IMG/VR virus record: IMGVR_UViG_3300050020_000030
Span: 1-64,000 of that record
Reading direction: 5' to 3' (one strand)
Origin: a virus
Length of the DNA: 64,000 bases
Positions 30,018 to 37,755 of the stretch are shown piece by piece (position 1 is the stretch's first letter; each line of letters starts with the position of its first letter). The notes under the pieces are model-generated. The model saw nothing but the letters and a program-made list of their open reading frames with translations, was not told the origin of the DNA and did not search any database. The translations under genes and the position numbers were made by a program.

Positions 30018-30035
30018 ATTCCGTTTTCCGGAAAA
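30018..30035 (+). promoter_or_regulatory. 18-bp repeat with TTTTCCGGAAAA palindrome
   Basis: Identical to 21636-21653. It ends 7 bases before the ATG at 30043 and may overlap the ribosome-binding site (GGAAAAGAGA). Confidence 0.45.
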
Positions 30036-30042
30036 GAGATAT

Positions 30043-30636
30043 ATGGCTAAGGAAACTACTACAAACGTCGATACAAACGCCCCGGTTACTTTGTCCGTCG
30101 CGGACCTTCTGACGGTAATTGCTAAGATTCAGGCGGATAATGCCGAAGCTTTGGCTAAGTCCGGGGAGCGGAACGCGGAAGTTTTGTCCTCCTCACTAGA
30201 GAAGTTGAGTCCAAGCTACAAGACTCCGGGCCAGAAGCAGAACGAGCAGCAGCTTAAGCAGGCTTCCCGTGAGGGCGAGCTAAACAAGATTCGCATGAAG
30301 AAGCGTCAACAGCACTTCTGCGATCATGAGATTGGTCAGACTGGTCGGAAGCGACTGGGCGAGGGCGCGTTCTTCCCCATGAAGATGGCTACCGGAGAAG
30401 TGATTGCCGTTTGCTGCTACTGCCAGAAAGTCATTTCCAGTATCAACCCCAAGCATGAGAAGTTCTGGAAGAAGGTCGGCGGAACGATGGGCGAGGCCGG
30501 TCAGATTTCCGGGCTTAACGATCCTATCGAGGCTGCTCTCCAGAGGCTTACTGGTGACGAGCAGGATGCCGTTCGCAAGTCCCGGCTGGAGTATAGGAAG
30601 ATCGTTCCTACGGAAATCGATAACTACGACGACTAA
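30043..30636 (+). CDS. hypothetical virion-module protein with zinc site
   Basis: 197 residues. A helical first half (coiled, ends in KKRQQHFCDHE) leads to a central CDH...CCYC arrangement near residues 94-127 that could bind zinc, then a charged helical end. Highly biased codons suggest high expression. Possibly a head-completion or internal protein. Confidence 0.5.
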   Translation: MAKETTTNVDTNAPVTLSVADLLTVIAKIQADNAEALAKSGERNAEVLSSSLEKLSPSYKTPGQKQNEQQLKQASREGELNKIRMKKRQQHFCDHEIGQTGRKRLGEGAFFPMKMATGEVIAVCCYCQKVISSINPKHEKFWKKVGGTMGEAGQISGLNDPIEAALQRLTGDEQDAVRKSRLEYRKIVPTEIDNYDD

Positions 30637-30659
30637 TACTACAAGTAATTTGAGGTACT

Positions 30660-31394
30660 ATGCCAAGTACGATTCCGCTGTCCAAAACGATAGAGTATGC
30701 TAGACGATTCATATACAATTCCCCCCTTCTGTTTACTAATGAAGGTACGTTGGCGTTCTCTATCGCGGACGATGTTCGACAGTTTATTCTCTCTCCTCCT
30801 TTTTGCTGGAGATGGAATCGTGGAACCGTAGCTCCTATTACCTGTCAAGCCGGTCAAACGGATTATCAGGTAAACCTCCCAGATTTTGGGTGGATCGAAA
30901 GAGCTTGGATTACCTTCCCATCAACAGGTATTGACCCTAATCAGCCCCTCCCCACAAAAGAACTTACTGTCAATTCTACCTTGGCTCAGGAAACTGTCCA
31001 AGGCCAGCCCGCGTTCATAAGTGCATTGCTGGATGATAACAATGGTAACATTACCTTTCGGCTTATGGGTACTCCGGATGACGAATATATTCTGAATATT
31101 ATATATCAGAAAGTCCCGCCCAACTTCTCCTCGGTTACTGATACTTGGTACCCGATCCCGGACTATCTATCCTATCTCGTACAAGCCGGTTTTCTCAGTA
31201 AGGCTTACGAATACAAGGGAGACGAACGCCTCGGTTTCTCGTGGCAGCAATTTCTTAAACAGGTAGTCGCAGCCTCGGACGGCTTGACAGAAGCCGAGAA
31301 AAATATTTTCCTCGAACCTAGAATTGCAGCAGCCCGCGAGCAGGGTGCTTTGCAGACGAGTCAGCAAGCCAGAAGCGCACGCGGAGGTGCATAG
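30660..31394 (+). CDS. head-tail connector / tail-tube-like protein A
   Basis: 244 residues. It shares its plan with the protein at 35724: a helical start (TIEYARRFIYNS), PFCWRWNRG near residue 47, a central beta part, then a VPxxF...YPIPDYLSYLVQAGFLSKAYEYKGD helix block and a glutamine-rich end. The last block (PxPDxxxxLxxxGFLxKxxxxxG) is nearly the same in both. These look like paralogous ring proteins that extend the portal, comparable with podovirus adaptor/tube proteins. The assignment rests on order and pairing. Confidence 0.6.
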   Translation: MPSTIPLSKTIEYARRFIYNSPLLFTNEGTLAFSIADDVRQFILSPPFCWRWNRGTVAPITCQAGQTDYQVNLPDFGWIERAWITFPSTGIDPNQPLPTKELTVNSTLAQETVQGQPAFISALLDDNNGNITFRLMGTPDDEYILNIIYQKVPPNFSSVTDTWYPIPDYLSYLVQAGFLSKAYEYKGDERLGFSWQQFLKQVVAASDGLTEAEKNIFLEPRIAAAREQGALQTSQQARSARGGA

Positions 31395-31675
31395 TGTTTA
31401 AATTTATTTTCGCACATCTCGGAAATCTAGGGACTAGCTTCAAATGGTTTATGACCATGTGCCTCGGAGAAGGCGGAACGATTAGTTTTGGCCGCTCCTT
31501 GAGTGCGTTTTGGAGTCTATATTTTGCTGCTATAGACTGGAATCTATTTGCTAAGTCAGGTCATCTAGTCGATAATGCTACGCTTTTGACACAACTTACT
31601 GTTATTACCACGAGTTACGCGATCACCAAGGCACTGAGAGCAAGCGACGGAGCGAAAGATGATCCTAAAGTTTAA
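31394..31675 (+). CDS. small membrane protein, holin candidate
   Basis: 93 residues from GTG 31394 inside the previous stop. Two hydrophobic stretches (about 33-50 and 62-80) follow an amphipathic start; polar, charged C-terminus (RASDGAKDD). This two-span layout with a short charged tail is holin-like, but no lysin lies next to it. Confidence 0.5.
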   Translation: MFKFIFAHLGNLGTSFKWFMTMCLGEGGTISFGRSLSAFWSLYFAAIDWNLFAKSGHLVDNATLLTQLTVITTSYAITKALRASDGAKDDPKV

Positions 31676-34259
31676 GTACCTTCTTCCCCTACTGTTAGTA
31701 GCCGCCGCTTTCGGTCAGTCCGGGCAGCGGTCTGGGCAGGCTTTGCTTAAAGGTGGGGGGAATTTTGCGATCATCGCCCCCAGCGCCTCTGTGTATGTGT
31801 GCGTATATAACTCCCAGCTTGCCTGTTCTACCCAAGTAGCTACATGGTCGGACCCCGCTCTTACTGTTCCGGTTTCTCAACCTATTATAGCAGATGTGAA
31901 CGGTGTATATAGCTACTATCTCCCGAGTTCCCAGAGGGTAGTGGAAAAGGTTTGTTCTATACAGAACCAGTGTAGCTCCTACGCGGTAAGTATTCCATAC
32001 GGGGCGAGCGGGTCCTCCGGAGCGGTACTTGCGGTATTCGGGAGATACGGGGCAGTTGTAGCGGGTACTGGGGATTATAGCTTCTCCCAAATATCAAGTA
32101 CACTTCTTCACTCTCAGTTGCCTACTCTCCTTAGTGGGGATATTCCAAACAACATTTCTACCGCTGCGCAGCTAACGTCGGCTTTGGCCGCGTGCGGCTC
32201 GGCAACTTGTTCGTTAACTATCATTGGAAACATTGCAATTGCGTCCAATTTGTCAATCCCTTCTAACGTTAGCCTCACCTTTTCAGGGGGTCAGTTACTA
32301 CCTGGATCAGGTGCTACAGTAACGATTCTTGGAAAGATAACGGACACGTCTTCGCAGATATTCGGTGGTGTAGGTTCTATCGCCGGGTTGACTCTTGATC
32401 GACCTGAGTGGTTCGGAACGGGAGCAACGTGCGTAAGCGGTGCGTGCCCGTCGATTAAGACCGCCATCTCAGCGTTAGGTAGTAACGGGGGTACCGTAAG
32501 ACTGGGCTACGCTTTCTACCGTAGCGGATACGAAGCGGGGACAAACCTGACGCTTCCGAATATCACAGTTCAAGGAGTTCAAGAGCCTGCATTTAATACC
32601 GCTACCCCCACTGCTTTGGTGAACGGATCGATTATTCAAGGTACCTTCGGGGTCGCTGCGGGGGCGAATAACCTCACTATTTCCGGTGTTGGCTTTGATA
32701 CTGGGTCGGCCTTCGTCTCCTCGCAGTATGGAGGTACGTCTTCAGATGCCTTCTCCATCTACGTACCCGGACAAACTACAGGTACAACCCCAATATCAAA
32801 TGTCAATATTAGTAACGCAGCGTGCTTGGTCTCAAGTGCTTCGGCGTTATTCCACTGTTTCTTAGCGGAGAATGTTGTCAACTCCACGTTCCGGGATATC
32901 TCAGGATTTTATGGTGTCCACGGGATGATTATCAAGGGCGTGCACGACACGGCGGACGGACTCTATTTCCACGGTCACAACTACGACTGCTTGATTGTTA
33001 AGTCGGACGACTACGCTCCAACCAGTAATATAACAGTGAGTAATATGCACTGCAATAGCGTGATAGCCGGAGATACGGGAGGCGTAATATTGCAGGCTGA
33101 AACGGCCTCGCTAGCTAACGTGTCTTTAAGCAACTTCGCTATTCAGGGAGCGAACTTCGGTGTTTCTACGATTGTTAGTGCATCTGGGGTCTCTAGGATA
33201 TCAGTTGCAAACGGAACCGTTGACTACGGTGGGCTATCTTCTGCTCCGAGTTCTCAGATGTGTATTGGCGACTCCGGAACAGGAACCTATAATTACTCCA
33301 GCTTTACAAACATAGATTGCAATAACTACCAGTACGCCACGTACTTTCCGACCCGCATGGATGCCTCCATGATCTCAAATCTAACCTCAAATAACTCCGC
33401 ACAGGGCATTTGGCTTAACGGGTCAAACACGGTTATATCTAATGTGTTTGAGGAGGCAGACACGGGGTTCAATTCATCGCTTGTTACCTCAAGTGTAGGT
33501 GGATCGAGTATCTCTGTGCAAAATCTTACCGAGTACGGGGCTTATGGGTACTTATCTATCGTGAGCAACGGTGCGCACATTGCGTTCGGTGATTTACTGG
33601 ACGGAACCGGATTATTTCTCCAGCAGACCATAGAAGTTGGAAGCCCGTACACCGTGCGTGGAGGGACCGGAGCTACTAACGACTTTACCGTACAGGATGC
33701 AACGGGAGTTTATAACAACTGGTTGGTGACAGATGCCGGAATTGGTCATCTACGCGGTGATATGTGGGCCAACAGCTATCTAGTACAAGGGCATATAGCG
33801 ATCCCTGCTACGGCTGGTGGTTATTTAGGTCCGGCAACGGGATATGTCCAGCTTGCCCCCGCTCCTTCGGGTGCTGGCTGTCTCTACCAAAACGGCGCTA
33901 GTACCTATTCATGGGCTACGTGCGGCGGTGTTACGCCGCTGGCGACTCCCGCCTCGGCCATTACAATTTCTCTCCCCCACGGGTACGGAGTTTGTACCGG
34001 GACCTGTACTGTAACGCTACCCGCCCCAACAACAGCGGGGGATGACTTCTGTCTGTGGAACGACGTGGGAGTAAGTACTGCAATTACAATTTCAGGACAT
34101 ACAGGTGTTTTCTTTTCTCAAACTGATTTAAGTGCTTACGGGACAACGGGCGGTACCTTTACTGCCACGGCAGCGGCGGGGAACAAAGTTTGCATGGTGG
34201 CAAGGGATACAACGCACTGGATTCCGCTATCCTATGCAGGAACTTGGACGGCCAATTAG
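31659..34259 (+). CDS. second tail spike with signal peptide
   Basis: 866 residues. Signal peptide residues 1-19 (KYLLPLLLVAAAFGQS). Residues 25-120 match the attachment domain of the spike at 16528 (SVYVCVYNSQLAC, VVEKVC, CSSYAV). From about residue 250 the pattern EWFGTGATC...IKTAISALGSNGGTVRL starts a beta-helix; NISNA, NSTF and similar turns follow. The C-terminal 100 residues differ from the other spike (HGYGVCTGTCTVTLP, WIPLSYAGTW). The shared head and different bodies show domain exchange. Probably a host-range protein with sugar-binding or depolymerase activity. Confidence 0.7.
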   Translation: MILKFKYLLPLLLVAAAFGQSGQRSGQALLKGGGNFAIIAPSASVYVCVYNSQLACSTQVATWSDPALTVPVSQPIIADVNGVYSYYLPSSQRVVEKVCSIQNQCSSYAVSIPYGASGSSGAVLAVFGRYGAVVAGTGDYSFSQISSTLLHSQLPTLLSGDIPNNISTAAQLTSALAACGSATCSLTIIGNIAIASNLSIPSNVSLTFSGGQLLPGSGATVTILGKITDTSSQIFGGVGSIAGLTLDRPEWFGTGATCVSGACPSIKTAISALGSNGGTVRLGYAFYRSGYEAGTNLTLPNITVQGVQEPAFNTATPTALVNGSIIQGTFGVAAGANNLTISGVGFDTGSAFVSSQYGGTSSDAFSIYVPGQTTGTTPISNVNISNAACLVSSASALFHCFLAENVVNSTFRDISGFYGVHGMIIKGVHDTADGLYFHGHNYDCLIVKSDDYAPTSNITVSNMHCNSVIAGDTGGVILQAETASLANVSLSNFAIQGANFGVSTIVSASGVSRISVANGTVDYGGLSSAPSSQMCIGDSGTGTYNYSSFTNIDCNNYQYATYFPTRMDASMISNLTSNNSAQGIWLNGSNTVISNVFEEADTGFNSSLVTSSVGGSSISVQNLTEYGAYGYLSIVSNGAHIAFGDLLDGTGLFLQQTIEVGSPYTVRGGTGATNDFTVQDATGVYNNWLVTDAGIGHLRGDMWANSYLVQGHIAIPATAGGYLGPATGYVQLAPAPSGAGCLYQNGASTYSWATCGGVTPLATPASAITISLPHGYGVCTGTCTVTLPAPTTAGDDFCLWNDVGVSTAITISGHTGVFFSQTDLSAYGTTGGTFTATAAAGNKVCMVARDTTHWIPLSYAGTWTAN

Positions 34260-35341
34260 TGAGATATTCTCTCATACTCCTCGTTCTTCTTTGGATTCCT
34301 GGATGCTCTTGGCCCCAGATTCCTGGGGGGCTGATAGGGGGGATCACTCCGGTATCTTCGAATATTTTTTCCCCCGCTGCGGGACATTACAGCACTGCGC
34401 AGAGTGTAACGATCACTGCTCCAGCCGGAACCACTTGTTACTACACCACAGACGGTAGCACTCCAAATATTGCTTCTACCCCCTATACAACTCCAATTAC
34501 TGTTTCAGCAAACACAACCCTGAGTGCCGTATGCGCTGATGTTGTTAAGAGCTACACGAACGTTCAAGCTGACTCGACGCAGGATACCGGCACTAGCAGG
34601 GGTTGGAAGTGTATCACCGCGAGCGGCCTGCCTTCACCTTGCTATTCCGGTGGAGGCGTGGTGGGAACAATCTCGGCGGAATCGCAGACCTATGGTAGTA
34701 CGGGGGTCGAGTCAGCTTCGACGACGGCGAGCACAGGCGAAAATCAACTCCTAGTCGTTTACACACAGTTAGGAGCGGGTGGCCTAGCGTCCGTGCTCGC
34801 AGAAGACAAAATCATTCAACCCTCGCAAGGTTCAACATACGTCGCTAATCAAGAAGCTGATATGAATTTGAACGACTCTACACAGTCTCCTCCCCGGTAT
34901 CATGCAGGAGGTCTTCAGTGTAACCAGCAGTCGGGATCGCTTCAATGGCAGATTGATAATCAGCAGGGAAGTTGGCAAAACATCTCACCGCCCATTACAT
35001 TCGGGTGCCCGTTATCTACCACTCAGGCTACCGAAATCAAATACTCTATGCACTGGACAAACGGAGATACGGGGTGTGGCGGGTATGGATGTGATAGTTA
35101 TGATGTACTAAGTATCTGTGTTGGGGGAACGTGTAACAACTACTCTCTTGGAAGAACACTTGAGGCATACACGGAGACCTGGGGCGACATCATGATTATT
35201 CAGGATCAGACAGACTTGACTAATACAACGCAGTCTGGTGCAAATCCAACTACTTCTACGCGCACCATCACGCAGGATAACATGGCTGCGGGCATTTACT
35301 CAACAATGGTTACAGCTACCGCAGGATATACGATTCCATGA
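34259..35341 (+). CDS. putative lipoprotein with chitobiase C-terminal-like domain
   Basis: 360 residues from GTG 34259, overlapping the spike stop by one base. ILLVLLWIPGCS is a lipoprotein signal with the modified cysteine at about residue 16. Residues about 37-105 match the CHB_HEX_C_1 repeat (SPAAGHYSTAQSVTI, YYTTDGSTPN, PITVSANTTLSAV), a small beta-sandwich that joins carbohydrate-active enzymes. The remaining 250 residues are beta-rich with several cysteine pairs. Either a membrane-anchored phage factor exposed after infection or a spike companion. Confidence 0.6.
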   Translation: MRYSLILLVLLWIPGCSWPQIPGGLIGGITPVSSNIFSPAAGHYSTAQSVTITAPAGTTCYYTTDGSTPNIASTPYTTPITVSANTTLSAVCADVVKSYTNVQADSTQDTGTSRGWKCITASGLPSPCYSGGGVVGTISAESQTYGSTGVESASTTASTGENQLLVVYTQLGAGGLASVLAEDKIIQPSQGSTYVANQEADMNLNDSTQSPPRYHAGGLQCNQQSGSLQWQIDNQQGSWQNISPPITFGCPLSTTQATEIKYSMHWTNGDTGCGGYGCDSYDVLSICVGGTCNNYSLGRTLEAYTETWGDIMIIQDQTDLTNTTQSGANPTTSTRTITQDNMAAGIYSTMVTATAGYTIP

Positions 35342-35601
35342 TACGCGCCCTAGCAATCTTACTGCTCTCGATAAGTATTCCTAGTCACCAGTCTGCTCCT
35401 GTAGCTAGTCTAGTCCAGCCTCCTTCATATCCGCATAATCTTACACTCTATAATCCGAAGGGTGAGCAGGTTATAACCTGTCAAATCGTGGATAACGGAG
35501 ACACCATCAAAGACTGCAAGATTCGGGATGGGTTCACCTTGGACGATGTAATGACATCATGGGCCGATGCTTATAAGGACTTGGAAGGCAAAAAACAGTG
35601 A
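35338..35601 (+). CDS. small exported protein, late copy of the 4523 family
   Basis: 87 residues overlapping the lipoprotein stop by 4 bases. Signal peptide residues 1-18 (RALAILLLSISIPSHQS). The mature part shares with 4523-4753 a C-x-I-x-DG core, a second cysteine and a LDDVMxxWADAYxDL helix. It lies next to spike and lipoprotein genes. Function unknown. Confidence 0.6.
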   Translation: MIRALAILLLSISIPSHQSAPVASLVQPPSYPHNLTLYNPKGEQVITCQIVDNGDTIKDCKIRDGFTLDDVMTSWADAYKDLEGKKQ

Positions 35602-35705
35602 CTCTCGACGTGTTTGTATTTGCGGTTGGACTTATTGGCGGCCTTTTGCTCGCGGGTGTCTTACTCGAAATGTTCTTCACGAAGTTGCTCCAAAAATATT
35701 TATAA
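35598..35705 (+). CDS. single-span membrane peptide
   Basis: 35 residues from GTG 35598 inside the previous stop. Almost entirely one hydrophobic helix (residues 4-24, FVFAVGLIGGLLLAGVLL) with a basic end. Possibly a small holin-like or pinholin peptide. Confidence 0.5.
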   Translation: MTLDVFVFAVGLIGGLLLAGVLLEMFFTKLLQKYL

Positions 35706-35723
35706 GAAAGCAGAGGAGACCCC

Positions 35724-36818
35724 ATTCCCGTCTTTCCAAATCTAGCCCCACCGAGTTCCGTAACTATTCAAAGCGTGGTCGATTACTGCCGAGCGGTGGA
35801 CCCCGCGTGTAACCCTATCCTCCCGGCTGGTGGCTACAACTATGAGCCCGCGCTTACGTTTGCGAATGACGTACTCCAGAAAATCTTGTTTCAAGGAATG
35901 AACTGGAGATGGAATACCTCCTATATTCCGCTGTTCCTTACTAACTGCCTCCAGCAGGATTACATTACGAACGTTAAAGATATTGGTTGGTTTACCTCCG
36001 GCTATATCATCGATATCAATAACTCGACCAACGCCAATAATCAAGCACCTAAACCTATCCGAGGTCTGGAAGTAAACCGGGCAATGGGGATTACTCCCTT
36101 CGCAAATCTTCCTACTGAGTCCTGCTTCATCCTGAACAATCAAGCCAATTTTGGGGTGTGGCAACCTAATACTGCGTACCCCTGTCCTTACGGAGTCGCT
36201 GCTGCCCCGGCTACACCTATCTGCCAAATTGTGGATGGCGTCGGTAACATGCTGTTTTTGGATACCGCGCAGATGGGATTGACGACTAACTCCCCCGGAT
36301 TTCCTAACAATAATTCAATACCCCCGGTCGCGCCCAATAGTCCTTATGGAGTTACAGGAAGCGTAGCACCACTGCTTCCTCCTAACTCTGCTCCGGGTAC
36401 GCAGGTAATTGACGGTACGGTAACGTGGACAGTAGCCGATCCTAACGGGTATGCTATTAGATTTAATCCGCTCCCCGGTCTAGGTGGGCTTGCTTGGCTA
36501 GTGTGGATGGAGTACCAGAGGAAAGCCCCCAAGTGGCTTACTTTACAGAGTACGATTTCTCCTATCCCAGATGACTACGCCTTTTTGTTTCGTCAAGGTT
36601 TCTTGGCTAAGTGCCTGCAAGCGGCAGGGAGCAAGAATGCTCAGGCGGCTTACCAGCAATTCGAAGAGCAGGTAGATCAAGCCCTTCGTGCGTCTACCCG
36701 AGAGATTTCTGCTTTCGGTATGGTTCCGGACAACTCTATGAGTTCTTCCAACAGTTCTATAATGAGCTACCCTGCTGGCCCATCTAATCCGTTTTCCAGC
36801 AATGTCCAGTACTATTGA
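35724..36818 (+). CDS. head-tail connector / tail-tube-like protein B, ATT start
   Basis: 364 residues if translation begins at ATT 35724, which has GAGGAG 5 bases upstream. The frame opens right after a TAA, and the first ATG/GTG/TTG is the GTG at 35775 with no ribosome-binding site. The extra 17 residues (PVFPNLAPPSSVTIQS) extend the helix that corresponds to the start of 30660. Shared blocks: MNWRWN near residue 60 and IPDDYAFLFRQGFLAKCLQAAG near residue 285. A long proline/asparagine insert in the middle is not in the other copy. Confidence 0.6.
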   Translation: MPVFPNLAPPSSVTIQSVVDYCRAVDPACNPILPAGGYNYEPALTFANDVLQKILFQGMNWRWNTSYIPLFLTNCLQQDYITNVKDIGWFTSGYIIDINNSTNANNQAPKPIRGLEVNRAMGITPFANLPTESCFILNNQANFGVWQPNTAYPCPYGVAAAPATPICQIVDGVGNMLFLDTAQMGLTTNSPGFPNNNSIPPVAPNSPYGVTGSVAPLLPPNSAPGTQVIDGTVTWTVADPNGYAIRFNPLPGLGGLAWLVWMEYQRKAPKWLTLQSTISPIPDDYAFLFRQGFLAKCLQAAGSKNAQAAYQQFEEQVDQALRASTREISAFGMVPDNSMSSSNSSIMSYPAGPSNPFSSNVQYY

Positions 36819-36819
36819 T

Positions 36820-36848
36820 TTGACGAGATCAGAACTATGTGATATAAT
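36820..36848 (+). promoter_or_regulatory. sigma70 promoter of the second GIY-YIG gene
   Basis: TTGACG (36820-36825), 17 bases, TATAAT (36843-36848) with extended -10 TATGTGATATAAT. Predicted start at about 36855-36856, the A of the ATG, giving a leaderless mRNA. Confidence 0.8.
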
Positions 36849-36855
36849 ATAGATA

Positions 36856-37746
36856 ATGGAAAATATAGAACAAAAGCCGTACGGGATTATCTACTTTGCT
36901 TTGAACAAGTTGAATGGAAAGTGCTACGTGGGACAGTCCATCCAAGCCGAAGGGAAAAGGTGGAAGCAGCATATATCCTCCAGTCGCCATAGGGGAAGTA
37001 AACTATATTTTCATAAAGCCATTCACCACTACGGACCCGAAAACTTCGAGTTTCGTACTATCCTATCCTGCCCCGATCAAGCGTCTCTAAACTCCGCTGA
37101 AACCTATTTTATAGAATTCTTCGGTTCTATAGACCCCAAAATAGGATACAATAGTACCCTCGGAGGGGACGCGGAAGTTCCTAGCGAGCAGACCAAAAAG
37201 AACATGATTACTGCTTGGGCTAAGCGCCGGGGAGGGGATATCCCGGATACAGAAACCCTGATTAGGGATTATAAGTCAGGGCTATCTTCCGTTAAGATTG
37301 CAAAAAAATACGGGATATCCAAGTTCTGTGTACTCCGTAGATTTAAAGTGGTGGGGTTTGATACACGATCTAATTCTGAGTCTAAAAGACTGCCCGGAAT
37401 ACCGTCGCTAGGGGATGAGTATCTGGCAGGAAAAGACCTCGGGGTTCTGGCCGAAAAATACGGGGTAACTCCTTCGTGGGTGTGGGGTCAACTAAAACAG
37501 AGCAACGTGCCCCTGAGAACGGCTACGGCCTCCCGCACTCTCAATATGGAGAAAACCGGAGAATTAAGTACACTACCCTCCCCCGAAGATTTGGCAGAAG
37601 AATACCTATCTGGAGTATCTTCCGTAAAGCTTTCGAAGAAGTACAATACAACTAAAACTAGGATATTAGCCTACCTCATCAAGAGTGGAATTACCCTTCG
37701 GACTAAATCCGAGGCTTGGGTAGGGCGAAAACAAAGCAAAACATAA
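36856..37746 (+). CDS. free-standing GIY-YIG homing endonuclease
   Basis: 296 residues. GIIYFALNKLNGKCYVGQS (residues 8-26) is the GIY-YIG core, followed by the KRWKQHI arginine/histidine helix and a glutamate near residue 91. The C-terminal two thirds has three similar helix-turn-helix segments (SSVKIAKKYGISKFCVLRRF, DLGVLAEKYGVTPSWVWGQL, SSVKLSKKYNTTKTRILAYL), a repeated DNA-binding module. It lies between the connector and the large tail protein; no ribosome-binding site. Confidence 0.88.
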   Translation: MENIEQKPYGIIYFALNKLNGKCYVGQSIQAEGKRWKQHISSSRHRGSKLYFHKAIHHYGPENFEFRTILSCPDQASLNSAETYFIEFFGSIDPKIGYNSTLGGDAEVPSEQTKKNMITAWAKRRGGDIPDTETLIRDYKSGLSSVKIAKKYGISKFCVLRRFKVVGFDTRSNSESKRLPGIPSLGDEYLAGKDLGVLAEKYGVTPSWVWGQLKQSNVPLRTATASRTLNMEKTGELSTLPSPEDLAEEYLSGVSSVKLSKKYNTTKTRILAYLIKSGITLRTKSEAWVGRKQSKT

Positions 37747-37755
37747 AAGGATAAA

